From assembly GCA_007124105.1 (NCBI GenBank), contig SLFT01000151.1, forward strand, positions 1 to 10,287: DNA of 10,287 nt, in the 5' to 3' direction. The DNA comes from Candidatus Hydrogenedentota bacterium. Lineage in GTDB: Bacteria > Hydrogenedentota > Hydrogenedentia > Hydrogenedentales > CAITNO01. Shown here one piece after another: positions 1 through 7,194 of this stretch; position 1 is the stretch's first letter, and the number at the start of each line of letters is the position of its first letter. The position numbers and the translations under genes are program-made. Under the pieces are notes generated by a model. That model searched no databases, was not told where the DNA came from, and saw nothing but the letters and a program-made list of their open reading frames with translations.

Positions 1-144
1 CGCGGCGGTTCCAATTTCCATGCCGCGATAGAACTGCATGGAATCAGCGGAGATAATCTCGGTATCAAGACGCCTGGCAAGTTCAATCGTCAAGCGCGTC
101 TTGCACGAGACGGTCGGCACTACAAGCGCAATCGCGCGGTTCAC
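1..144 (-). CDS. miaA: tRNA dimethylallyltransferase MiaA, N-terminal fragment with altered P-loop
   Basis: Only the first 48 codons lie in the window; the gene runs off the left edge. MiaA transfers a dimethylallyl group to the N6 of A37 in tRNAs reading UNN codons. The fragment shows the family's highly conserved EIISADSMQFYRGMEIGTA stretch (about residues 30-48), which is diagnostic. The start is GTG at 144-142, overlapping the mutL stop as GTGA, so translation is probably coupled, and mutL-miaA is a common gene order. The odd point is the nucleotide-binding loop: the family has GPTxxGKT, but here residues 9-16 read VPTVSCKT, so both signature glycines are replaced (by Val and Cys) while Lys15-Thr16 remain. 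Each change is one base away from a Gly codon. The family call is strong; whether the enzyme is active is open. Confidence 0.88.
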   Translation of the reverse strand, partial: MNRAIALVVPTVSCKTRLTIELARRLDTEIISADSMQFYRGMEIGTAA

Positions 145-2018
145 TGTATCCTCCGAAAACTCTTCTCCATCTGCCGCTGGGTCAATTCCACAATGATTGG
201 ACGTCCATGCGGGCAGGTATAGGGCGGCCGCAAGCGCTTAAACCCCTCGAGCAGACTGCGTCGTTCATCGCTGGTGAGCGGGTCGCCCGCCTTCACCGAC
301 GCCTTGCAGGCGCGCGTGGCAATGCGCAGCAGGTCGGCGCGGGCGTTCTCCTTGTCAAACAGGTTGCCCTGGGCCAACTCGTCGAGTACGCCATACACCA
401 CGTCGGGCGCCTTGCTCTCGGCGTACAACGGACACACGGCCGTAATCTGGAACGTATTGCCGCCGAACGGCTCGATCTCGATGCCCATCTCGGCAAACAG
501 TTCCAGATTCGACTCGAGCAGTTCCGTTTGCGACGGCGCCGCCTCGAACACCACGGGCACCGCCAGCTGCTGCGACGCGTAATCCGTGTCGCCGAGCTCC
601 GCGATAAGGGCGTCATAATTCAGACGCTCATGCAACGCGTGCTGATCAATGATTAACAGGCGCGATTCCTCGGGCACAATCAGGTACGTATCAAACACCT
701 GCAACGGCGCATTCCGAACATCACACACGGTTTCAAAGAACCCTGTCGGCAGCAACGGTTCCGTTGCCGCCTCTTGCTCGGCTGTTGCTGCGCCGGCGCG
801 CTCGAACCCCGGCAGTTCGCCCGTGTCCCATTCGCGCTCATGTTCCAGTTCAAAGGGTTCGCTTGCCGCGACTTTCATCGGTGGTATGGGCACGCTGTCA
901 ACGCTTGTAACGGGCAGGCTCGGCGCTGCCGCTTCGGGCGGCGCCGCCTCTTCAACCAGCGCCGCCGGTTGCGACACTTCCCGGCGCGGCACGGGTTCGG
1001 CATGTTCGCGCTGGTAGACGCTCAGACACTGGCGCGTTACGTCGCGCACCGCGTCCCGGGCGGCCCGCTCGTCCCGAAATCGTATCTCCCGTTTCGTGGG
1101 ATGGATGTTCACGTCCACTTGGCGCGGATTCATGGAAACGGTCAACACGCCCACGGGATGACGTCCCACGGTCAACAGGCCGCGATAGGCGTCTTCAAAC
1201 CCGAATTGCAACGACCGGTTAAAGACCGGGCGGCCATTGACGAAAAAGAACTGGTGCTGCCGGTTCGAGCGGTTCAGCCCGGGAAGACCCGCCAGTCCGG
1301 AGAACGAGAAGCCGTTCTGTTCACCGGCGATATCAAGCATGTCCCGCGCAAAGGCCAACCCCCAAATAAGCGCAACCCGGTCGCGGAGCGACGCGTGTTC
1401 GGGCACATCAAGCAACATGCGGTCGTTATGAACGAATTGAAAGGCGACGCCGGGATGGGCCAGGGCGTGACGCTGCACAATGTCTATGCAATGGCCCAGT
1501 TCGGTGGCAATCCCCTTGAGGAACTTGGCGCGCACCGGCGTATTGAAGTACAGTCGGTTCACGGAGATGCGCGTGCCCACGGGCGCGCCCGTCTGCTGTA
1601 CCTCGCGCAGGATGCCGCCGTCCACGCGCAGCTGTGTGGCGCTCTCGTCGCCCTCACGGCGCGTCACCAGCAGAAACCGCGACACCGACGCAATACTCGC
1701 CAGCGCTTCGCCGCGAAATCCCAACGAACGGATGTTGTCCAGGTCCTGCGCGTTGCGTATCTTGCTGGTGGCGTGCCGTTCAATGGCAAGCAGGGCGTTC
1801 TGTTCGGTCATGCCGTGGCCGTTGTCCTGCACCTCGATAAGCCGCCGCCCCGCCGCCACCAGCCGCACGGACACGCGCGTCGCCCCTGCGTCCAGCGCGT
1901 TCTCCACCAGCTCCTTCACGACGGACGCCGGGCGCTCCACCACCTCGCCGGCGGCGATCTTGTTCGCCACTTCGTCGGGCAATACGCGCACCGGCGCTAT
2001 GGTTCGGGACTCGCTCAT
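141..2018 (-). CDS. mutL: DNA mismatch repair protein MutL
   Basis: A 625-residue MutL, normal length for the family. MutL couples mismatch recognition by MutS to strand incision and removal. The N-terminal GHKL ATPase is intact: ENALDAGA with catalytic Glu39, DNGHGM (about 65-70), TSK (84-86), GFRGEALASI (100-109) and DVNIHPTKRE (about 302-311). A Pro/Ala/Glu-rich linker (about 340-425) leads to the C-terminal dimerisation domain. This carries an endonuclease-type motif, DQHALHERLNYD (458-469), together with ACKASVKAGD, CPHGRP and a terminal FRR, so it is probably a nicking MutL of organisms without MutH. The last metal-motif residue is Asp where the consensus has Glu. I chose ATG at 2018 over an in-frame TTG at 2039 because AGGA lies 9 nt upstream of the ATG and the protein then begins close to the conserved core. 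The stop overlaps miaA by 4 nt. Confidence 0.97.
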   Translation of the reverse strand: MSESRTIAPVRVLPDEVANKIAAGEVVERPASVVKELVENALDAGATRVSVRLVAAGRRLIEVQDNGHGMTEQNALLAIERHATSKIRNAQDLDNIRSLGFRGEALASIASVSRFLLVTRREGDESATQLRVDGGILREVQQTGAPVGTRISVNRLYFNTPVRAKFLKGIATELGHCIDIVQRHALAHPGVAFQFVHNDRMLLDVPEHASLRDRVALIWGLAFARDMLDIAGEQNGFSFSGLAGLPGLNRSNRQHQFFFVNGRPVFNRSLQFGFEDAYRGLLTVGRHPVGVLTVSMNPRQVDVNIHPTKREIRFRDERAARDAVRDVTRQCLSVYQREHAEPVPRREVSQPAALVEEAAPPEAAAPSLPVTSVDSVPIPPMKVAASEPFELEHEREWDTGELPGFERAGAATAEQEAATEPLLPTGFFETVCDVRNAPLQVFDTYLIVPEESRLLIIDQHALHERLNYDALIAELGDTDYASQQLAVPVVFEAAPSQTELLESNLELFAEMGIEIEPFGGNTFQITAVCPLYAESKAPDVVYGVLDELAQGNLFDKENARADLLRIATRACKASVKAGDPLTSDERRSLLEGFKRLRPPYTCPHGRPIIVELTQRQMEKSFRRIQ

Positions 2019-2027
2019 GACATTCGT

Positions 2028-2031
2028 TCCT
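2028..2031 (-). promoter_or_regulatory. Ribosome binding site of mutL
   Basis: AGGA on the minus strand, 9 nt before the ATG at 2018. It supports this start over the TTG at 2039, which has no comparable site. Confidence 0.6.
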
Positions 2032-2053
2032 GGTTGCAACCACGATATGCGTT

Positions 2054-2083
2054 ATTGTAATGGATAGAGGCAGCCGTTGTCAC
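2054..2083 (-). promoter_or_regulatory. Sigma70-like promoter of mutL-miaA
   Basis: Read on the minus strand, a -35 GTGACA (2083-2078, 5 of 6 to consensus) is followed after 18 bp by a -10 TACAAT (2059-2054, 5 of 6). Transcription would begin near 2047, giving a leader of about 30 nt before mutL. It lies in the 187-bp gap between priA and mutL, so mutL-miaA can be transcribed independently of priA. Confidence 0.55.
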
Positions 2084-2179
2084 AAGAGGGGGCGGCGCAA
2101 AGGGTGTTGACGTTTGCTGCCCAAGGCAGACATAAACCGCAACGCTGCGTCTTTACTCACAGGCTGCAATGGGGGTTAT

Positions 2180-2205
2180 CAAGAAAAATGTGTGGTTATT
2201 TCTTG
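2180..2205 (-). other. AT-rich inverted repeat abutting the priA stop codon
   Basis: CAAGAAA (2180-2186) and TTTCTTG (2199-2205) form a 7-bp inverted repeat with a 12-nt loop, starting at the base right after the priA stop (2206-2208). It could act as a weak transcript end or a 3'-end stabiliser, but it is not GC-rich and lacks a proper U-tract. The rest of the gap to mutL holds only a 5-bp hairpin (CTGCC caa GGCAG) and the mutL promoter. Confidence 0.35.
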
Positions 2206-4674
2206 CTAGAACATACCATAGGGATCAAGGTCTATTTTCAGCTTCACCTGGTTACCGGGACACGCGGTTGTGAACGCGTCGCGCACGGCGCGGGCCACCG
2301 CATTGATGCGGGCTGCGCTACGCGACATAATGGCGAAATTCCAGCGGTACATTTTTTTTACGCGCCGTATGCTGGCGGGCGCGGGTCCCAGCAACGCCAG
2401 GCCCTTGTAATCAAGCGCTTCGATTTGCTCGCAGGCGATGCGCCGCAACCGCATACTTTCCCGTTGAGCCCGTATGGGATCGCCGGATTCAATCATGAAG
2501 TTGACCATGCGCCGGAACGGCGGATAACCGGCGTCGCGCCGATAAGCGATCTCTTGTTTGTAGAATCCTTCGTAGTCGTGGGCGGCCGCCGCCTGGATGG
2601 CGTAATGTTTGGGGCGATAGGTTTGAATAAAGACCTGCCCGGGACGGTCGCCGCGTCCGGCGCGTCCGGACACCTGGGTAAGCAATTGAAAGGCCTGTTC
2701 GGCGGCGCGGAAATCGGGCAACGTCAAGCCGGCGTCCGCGTTAATCACGCCCACCAGCGTTACGCCGGGATAATCATGGCCCTTGGCGAGCATTTGTGTG
2801 CCAATCAGAATGTCTATCTGTCCGTTCGCGAACCTTCCGAGAATTTTCGCGTGGCCGCCTTTGCCCGAGGTGGTATCGGCGTCCATACGCTCCACCCGCG
2901 CGTCGGAAAAGGTGCGCAACAGGTAATCCTCCGCCTTTTGTGTCCCCAGCCCCAGATAAATGAGCGGGTTGAACCCGCAATGATCGCACACTTCGGGCTT
3001 GGATCGGGTTGCGCTGCAATAGTGGCAACGCAACACACTGCCGGCGCTGTGATAGGTAAGGCTGACCTGGCAATCCTCGCATTGCGCCACCCAGCCGCAC
3101 AGGGGACACAACACCACCGGCGCGAAACCGCGCCGATTCAACAGCAGGATCACCTGTTCCTTCGCCGCGACCCGCTGACGGACAGCCTCCTCAAGGATGG
3201 GCGACAACACCAGCTGTCCGGGATTCTCTATCTGTTCGCGACGCATATCTATTAACGTGACCTCGGGCAACACACCGTTAGTAGCCCGCTGCAACAGTTC
3301 CAGGCGCACAGATTTTTCCGACTCCGAATTGTAGTACGACTCCACCGACGGCGTGGCGGAACCAAGCACGCACACGGCGTTATTCTTACGCGCGCGCACA
3401 ATGGCAACGTCCCGCGCATGATAGCGCGGCGTTTCATTCTGTTTGTACGAGTTGTCGTGCTCCTCGTCCACCACGATGATGCCCACATCCGGCAGCGGCG
3501 CAAAGACCGCCGAACGCGCCCCCACCACAATGCGCACCTTGCCCTCGTGCGCGCGGCGCCAGGCGTCGTAGCGCTCGCCGTCGCTCAAGCCGCTGTGCAA
3601 CACAGCAATGTCCTGTTGGAACCGGGCGTAAAAGCGACCCACGGTTTGCGGCGTTAACGATATTTCGGGCACCAGCATGATCGCGTCCCGACCCTGCGCC
3701 AACGCCGCCTCTATTATTTGCAGGTATACTTCCGTCTTGCCGGAGCCTGTGATGCCGCGCAGGAGAAATGTGCGGTAGCGCCGTTCTGCAAGTGTATTGC
3801 ACACCGCCGTGTAAGTGGCCTGCTGCTGCGAGTTCAATTCGTGTTTCGCCAGCGCGAGCGCGTCCTCAGTCATATCCGGAACCCGGTACAGTTCCGACTC
3901 GAAGCAGTGAATCAGCCCCTTGGCTTCCAGCGCGCGCAACACGCTCCTGTTAATGTTGTGCCGCCCATAAAGCGTTGTGGCGGCGCACTCGTGTTCGCTG
4001 TGCAACATATCCAGATAAACGGCAGCCTGGCGCGGCGCGCGGCGTTGCATAACCATCAACGCCTCTGCATCAGGTGTCGCGTCCAGGTTCAGACGCACCC
4101 GTGTCTCCTTCAAAATGGATTCGCCCCCGTCGCGGAAGACGCGTTCCGAACGCAGAATACCGCGTTTTACCAGCGCGGTTAATGTATTGCTCAGCGCCTG
4201 GCCGCCGCCGACTTTCGCCAGCTGTCCGGCGGTCAACGGCCCGCGCGCGTGAAGCGCGGCAATAATGCGCCGCTGTCGCTCGCTGAATCGTCCCGTGCCC
4301 AGCGCCGCCTCCACAAGATGGTAGCGGATGCGCGGCCTGGTTTTCAGCGCGGCGGGCAACGCGCAGGCCAACGCTTCACCCCAGGAACAGCAATAGTATT
4401 CGGAAACCCACTTGCACAGCCGCAACATGGCCTCGTCGAATATGGGCCTGTCATCCGGCAAATCAATAATGGGGCGCACCGCTTCACGCGCGCATTCCGC
4501 TGATACGCCTACGATAACGCCCAGTGTTACGCGGGACTGCACCGGCGCCAGCGCGCGCATGCCCACCGCCGCCCGGTCGCGCAACGACTCGGGAACGGCA
4601 TAGGTCAGCGTCATGTCCAGCGCCAGCGGCAACGCCAATTCCACATAGCGCGTTTCTGCGTTGTCTTTTTGCAC
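2206..4674 (-). CDS. priA: Primosomal replication restart helicase PriA
   Basis: 822 residues, slightly longer than typical PriA (about 730-800). PriA recognises abandoned replication forks and reloads the replicative helicase. The domains appear in order. An N-terminal 3'-DNA-binding domain (about 8-105) includes ALDMTLTYAVPE. Next comes a winged-helix-like linker region (about 125-270). The superfamily 2 helicase core has Walker A GITGSGKTEVY (307-317), the DEEH box (403-406), LGSATPSVES, and the late motifs IGTQMLAKGHDYPGVTLVGV and QVSGRAGR. A zinc-binding insert has eight cysteines in four CxxC pairs (523/526, 532/535, 550/553, 563/566). The C-terminal domain ends in KIDLDPYGMF. All key residues are present, so it should be active. 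The start is GTG at 4674, with GAGG 10 nt upstream; no earlier start with a better site was seen. It stands alone between mutL and the Tat-signal gene. Confidence 0.97.
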   Translation of the reverse strand: MQKDNAETRYVELALPLALDMTLTYAVPESLRDRAAVGMRALAPVQSRVTLGVIVGVSAECAREAVRPIIDLPDDRPIFDEAMLRLCKWVSEYYCCSWGEALACALPAALKTRPRIRYHLVEAALGTGRFSERQRRIIAALHARGPLTAGQLAKVGGGQALSNTLTALVKRGILRSERVFRDGGESILKETRVRLNLDATPDAEALMVMQRRAPRQAAVYLDMLHSEHECAATTLYGRHNINRSVLRALEAKGLIHCFESELYRVPDMTEDALALAKHELNSQQQATYTAVCNTLAERRYRTFLLRGITGSGKTEVYLQIIEAALAQGRDAIMLVPEISLTPQTVGRFYARFQQDIAVLHSGLSDGERYDAWRRAHEGKVRIVVGARSAVFAPLPDVGIIVVDEEHDNSYKQNETPRYHARDVAIVRARKNNAVCVLGSATPSVESYYNSESEKSVRLELLQRATNGVLPEVTLIDMRREQIENPGQLVLSPILEEAVRQRVAAKEQVILLLNRRGFAPVVLCPLCGWVAQCEDCQVSLTYHSAGSVLRCHYCSATRSKPEVCDHCGFNPLIYLGLGTQKAEDYLLRTFSDARVERMDADTTSGKGGHAKILGRFANGQIDILIGTQMLAKGHDYPGVTLVGVINADAGLTLPDFRAAEQAFQLLTQVSGRAGRGDRPGQVFIQTYRPKHYAIQAAAAHDYEGFYKQEIAYRRDAGYPPFRRMVNFMIESGDPIRAQRESMRLRRIACEQIEALDYKGLALLGPAPASIRRVKKMYRWNFAIMSRSAARINAVARAVRDAFTTACPGNQVKLKIDLDPYGMF

Positions 4675-4677
4675 GGG

Positions 4678-4713
4678 GAAACTGCCTCGGGCAACGCGGC
4701 AAGAACGCCGCGT
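4678..4713 (-). promoter_or_regulatory. Paired hairpins in the priA leader
   Basis: On the minus strand ACGCGGC (4713-4707) pairs perfectly with GCCGCGT (4700-4694) across a 6-nt loop. Immediately after it TGCC-cga-GGCA forms a small second stem that would hold the GAGG ribosome site of priA. With no U-tract, a terminator for the upstream gene is less likely than a leader structure, but neither can be proved. The remainder of the 129-bp gap (4675-4803) has no convincing promoter. Confidence 0.3.
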
Positions 4714-4803
4714 CTACATTGGCACAGAGATTCTTTCTAACGAAATGGTGGAAGATTGTACATTGTCGCCGCGGGTTGCGCTCTGCTCCACCCACCCAAC
4801 AGG

Positions 4804-5769
4804 CTAACTTCTCCAGGGGCGGTCGCGTTGGGCGGTCAACGCCAGCGCATCCTTGGTAATTTCTACGTCCTCGGCAATCTCGAAGTCGAACATGCCCACA
4901 AGGATATGGTCGGCGCCGTGGTCAAAGGCGTAATGAAACGCGTCGTCAGGCGGGATGGCGCCCGCCGCCATAATCTTGAACGCTATCCAGGGCTTATCCG
5001 CAGCCGCCATGACGCGGACGGTCTCCTCCGGTTCGCGACACCAGTAACCGGGGATTTCCGCGTGAGGCCCGGTCAACTGTTCCTGCCTGGGGCCGGTGGG
5101 ATAGCGGTGGTGATGAAAGGTCTTGATATAAAAGTCTGCCGGTATGTCGCGCTCCTCGCACAAGCGTATGACATTGAGATCATGCGCGCCCACGCCTGAC
5201 GGTACGCCGTGGTCGTGCGCAATGGCAACGGCCGCGGCAATGTCGTCGGCCTTGTCCTGTTCGGCAAGACGGTCGGCGGTCACGCCCCACAAGTAGATGG
5301 CTTCGCATCCTTCCGCAACCAAATCATGCACCTGCTTCTCGTAGGCGGCCCGGTCCTGGTCAACCTGCGCGGTGGGACACACAATCCATTGCATTTTGCC
5401 GCCTTGTTCCTTGCGGTACTTCACCAACAGATCGATCACATGCGGCACGGTATGCACCACCAGCGTATTCACGCCGTGCCGTTCGGCCAGTTCCAGCGTC
5501 TCCACAATCTTTTCGTCCGTGTTGTAATGAGCGGTCAGCGTGTACACATATTTCAAATCGCGACTGTGCGTGTAATGGGTCAACAGGTTGCCGCCCAGCA
5601 GCAAGCGGCTGATCTCCACCCCGCCGATAGTGCCGCAGGACAACGGCGATATTTCGTTGGGAACCGGTGTTGCATCCGTGGCGCCGAAAGCGTTGCGCGT
5701 TGTCAGCGACGACGCTACCGGCGCGGCCAGGGCCGTTTTCATAAACATGCGGCGATCCATGGGATTCAT
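4804..5769 (-). CDS. Tat-exported TIM-barrel-like protein, aldo/keto reductase-related
   Basis: 321 residues. It begins with a twin-arginine signal (DRRMFMKT at 5-12, then a hydrophobic Ala-rich stretch, with likely cleavage near residues 29-30 at AFGA), so the folded protein is probably exported by the Tat system. The body looks like a TIM barrel of the aldo/keto reductase superfamily: LLLGGNLL (56-63), TDEKIVETLELAERHGVNTL (84-103), then a C-terminal PWIAFKIMAAGAI (260-272) and GADHILVGMFDF (285-296). The position where AKRs carry the catalytic Asp and Tyr (NxxDTAxxYG) reads NTLVVHTVPH, so AKR-type catalysis is doubtful. There are His-rich spots such as FHHHRYP (218-224). I do not know its substrate. 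The start at 5769 is backed by AAGGAGA 7 nt upstream. It has its own promoter, and the neighbours give no functional hint. Confidence 0.75.
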   Translation of the reverse strand: MNPMDRRMFMKTALAAPVASSLTTRNAFGATDATPVPNEISPLSCGTIGGVEISRLLLGGNLLTHYTHSRDLKYVYTLTAHYNTDEKIVETLELAERHGVNTLVVHTVPHVIDLLVKYRKEQGGKMQWIVCPTAQVDQDRAAYEKQVHDLVAEGCEAIYLWGVTADRLAEQDKADDIAAAVAIAHDHGVPSGVGAHDLNVIRLCEERDIPADFYIKTFHHHRYPTGPRQEQLTGPHAEIPGYWCREPEETVRVMAAADKPWIAFKIMAAGAIPPDDAFHYAFDHGADHILVGMFDFEIAEDVEITKDALALTAQRDRPWRS

Positions 5770-5776
5770 GTCTATA

Positions 5777-5783
5777 TCTCCTT
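5777..5783 (-). promoter_or_regulatory. Strong ribosome binding site of the Tat-signal protein
   Basis: AAGGAGA on the minus strand, 7 nt before the ATG at 5769, a near-consensus site. It supports this start over the internal ATG three codons later. Confidence 0.75.
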
Positions 5784-5791
5784 GTCTTGAG

Positions 5792-5806
5792 ACGGTTTGT
5801 CACCGT
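5792..5806. promoter_or_regulatory. Operator-like inverted repeat ACGGT-N5-ACCGT
   Basis: A perfect 5-bp inverted repeat with a 5-nt spacer, sitting just downstream of the -10 box (5811-5816) and so over the expected transcription start of the Tat-signal gene. It could be a repressor site or a small leader hairpin. Confidence 0.3.
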
Positions 5807-5810
5807 TTAT

Positions 5811-5837
5811 AGTATAGCAAACAACGACCGGAATCAA
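5811..5837 (-). promoter_or_regulatory. Promoter of the Tat-signal protein gene
   Basis: On the minus strand TTGATT (5837-5832) and TATACT (5816-5811, 5 of 6 to the -10 consensus) are separated by 15 bp. The -10 is good, the -35 is fair and the spacer is short. The rest of the divergent region (5838-6010) shows no clear promoter for the plus-strand lipoprotein. Confidence 0.45.
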
Positions 5838-6010
5838 CGCGGATATCATCGCGCGCAAAAGCCCGAGGTGATTACAGCATCGCTCATGCGCTACCATAGA
5901 TGAAACTTCCCTTGTAAAGCATGGTGATAGAGAGAGGCGACGACGACGTTTACACTGATGTAGTTTTCAAGATTCGACCAACGCGCATTTCCCGAGAATA
6001 ACAAAAACCG

Positions 6011-6898
6011 ATGAAATACCAGATACAACCCAAGAGCATGGTAGGGCACGCGGCGCTTGCGACCCTTCTCTTTACGTGTTGCATTGGCTGCGCGCGCCTT
6101 GGCGACCGGCTTGAACCGCTGCCGCTGCCGCCTGGCGCGCCACATGTAACGAGCATCCTCGACAGCATAGCCGAAAACGAAGCGGCATTGATCTCTTTCC
6201 AGGCCACTGGAACCGCCATCATTCAAGTGCCCGAAGTGGAGGCGACACAAATATCGCGGGAAAGTGTGTTGCATTTTCGCTATCCCGACAACCTTTATGT
6301 AATTGGGCGGCGCTATGGAACGCGCATCATAGAACTCGTCTACGCTGACGACGCATTTCTACTGGAATTCCCCACCCGTCGCGAATACTGCCTGCGCCTG
6401 GCCGTTGAAGAGTTCGCCACACTCAGCTCGGCGGATATCGTGCGCGAAATGTTTACGCCGGAGCCCTGGGCGGCCTTGTCGGAGGACTTGACGCGCATTA
6501 CCGACTACGATGAAACAACGCAGACCGCCGCCATCGAGATATGGACGCGCGACCCGCGCTTGCGGCTCAGGCGCACACTGCTTGCGCAGGGCGCGCCGTG
6601 GGTCATCCTCGAGAGCCAATTGTTGGACCGCCACGGCGCCGTAATCGCGCACACTGTCAAGCGCGACTATCACGAACAGGAGGGGATTCGATATCCCACT
6701 GAAATCGAGTCCACGCTGCCAGGCGAGGATGCCTGGATGCGCTTTATCATGCGTCGGGTAAACGTCAACGCCCCGGTCGAGGACGCCGTTTTTGACGTGC
6801 TTGATCGCGCCCAGACCCTCGAACAACGCGGGTTTCAGCGGGTGGATATTTTCGCGGGCGAAGGCCCGACAATAGAAGACATGGAAATTGGGGAGTAA
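6011..6898 (+). CDS. Lipoprotein with LolA/DUF4292-like periplasmic domain
   Basis: 295 residues. The N terminus has Lys2 and Lys8, a hydrophobic stretch (about 14-23) and a lipobox-like CIGC ending at Cys27, so it is probably a lipid-anchored envelope protein. After a Pro-rich segment (LPLPPGAP, 37-44) comes a domain rich in alternating beta-strand patterns: a 'SFQATGTAIIQV' strand (62-73), VLHFRYPDNLYVIGRRYG, and a 'DDAFLLEFPTRREY' strand, followed by a helix with SSADIVREMF. This layout resembles LolA/LolB and DUF4292 proteins, which bind lipid or lipoprotein in a half-barrel. That resemblance is my reading, not a firm family match. The ribosome site is weak. A second ATG ten codons in would remove the positive n-region, so I prefer 6011. 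It is transcribed alone, and the next gene downstream is the SxtJ-like membrane protein beyond the repeats. Confidence 0.7.
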   Translation: MKYQIQPKSMVGHAALATLLFTCCIGCARLGDRLEPLPLPPGAPHVTSILDSIAENEAALISFQATGTAIIQVPEVEATQISRESVLHFRYPDNLYVIGRRYGTRIIELVYADDAFLLEFPTRREYCLRLAVEEFATLSSADIVREMFTPEPWAALSEDLTRITDYDETTQTAAIEIWTRDPRLRLRRTLLAQGAPWVILESQLLDRHGAVIAHTVKRDYHEQEGIRYPTEIESTLPGEDAWMRFIMRRVNVNAPVEDAVFDVLDRAQTLEQRGFQRVDIFAGEGPTIEDMEIGE

Positions 6899-6918
6899 AT
6901 AACCATACCATATACACG

Positions 6919-6945
6919 CGCCAGTGAGCGCCTCGTGCGCTGGCG
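6919..6945 (+). terminator. Hairpin 20 nt after the lipoprotein gene
   Basis: CGCCAGTG (6919-6926) pairs with CGCTGGCG (6938-6945) with one G-U wobble and an 11-nt loop. The wobble pairs only in plus-strand RNA, fitting a structure in the lipoprotein transcript. There is no T-run after it, so it may stabilise the 3' end or need Rho rather than act as a classic intrinsic terminator. Confidence 0.4.
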
Positions 6946-6955
6946 TCTGCGCTAA

Positions 6956-7116
6956 GGTATGTTGTTCACACGTTAGCGTGCCGGTATTATAGTATGTTAT
7001 TCACGCGTTAGCGTGCCGGTATTATAGTATGTTGTTCACGCTTTAGCGTGCCGGGACAACACATAAGCCCGTGGCAATAAATGCACTCCGGCACACTAAC
7101 GCGTGAACAACATACC
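6956..7116. repeat. 35-bp tandem repeat (2.8 copies) plus inverted copy
   Basis: Three direct units start at 6957, 6992 and 7027, an exact 35-bp period. Units 1 and 2 are full length and match at 33 of 35; unit 3 stops after 28 bp (7054). A fourth copy lies inverted at 7088-7115 and matches each unit at 26 of 28. Every unit has the core CACGC-GTTA-GCGTG, itself a 5-bp hairpin, perfect in units 2 and 3. Units 1 and 2 end in GTATTATA. Unit 3 and the inverted copy could fold into a 28-bp stem around a 33-nt loop (7055-7087). The form resembles REP/REPIN or MITE-like dispersed elements. No transposase is nearby. The cluster fills most of the 296-bp gap between the lipoprotein and SxtJ genes. Confidence 0.9.
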
Positions 7117-7194
7117 AGCTTCCATTGGTTATGACGGTCTGAATGCACTTGGCCGTGAACCAGGCTACAACGTTGTCAGGAAAGCCCCTTAATT

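Noticed and set aside
774..2060. A 428-codon open frame on the plus strand, antisense to mutL
   Set aside because: It mirrors mutL codon bias in GC-rich DNA, has no recognisable domain and is full of His/Arg/Gln runs typical of shadow frames. MutL on the other strand is certain.
2077..3255. A 392-codon plus-strand open frame over the 3' half of priA
   Set aside because: It covers the PriA helicase motifs in antisense and shows no domain or ribosome site of its own.
5870..5905. A tRNA-like GGTAGCGCA string on the minus strand in the divergent intergenic region
   Set aside because: No anticodon stem, T-arm or acceptor stem can be paired around it.
6956..7116. CRISPR array
   Set aside because: The units are contiguous with a 35-bp period and no unique spacers, and one copy is inverted. 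No cas gene is present.
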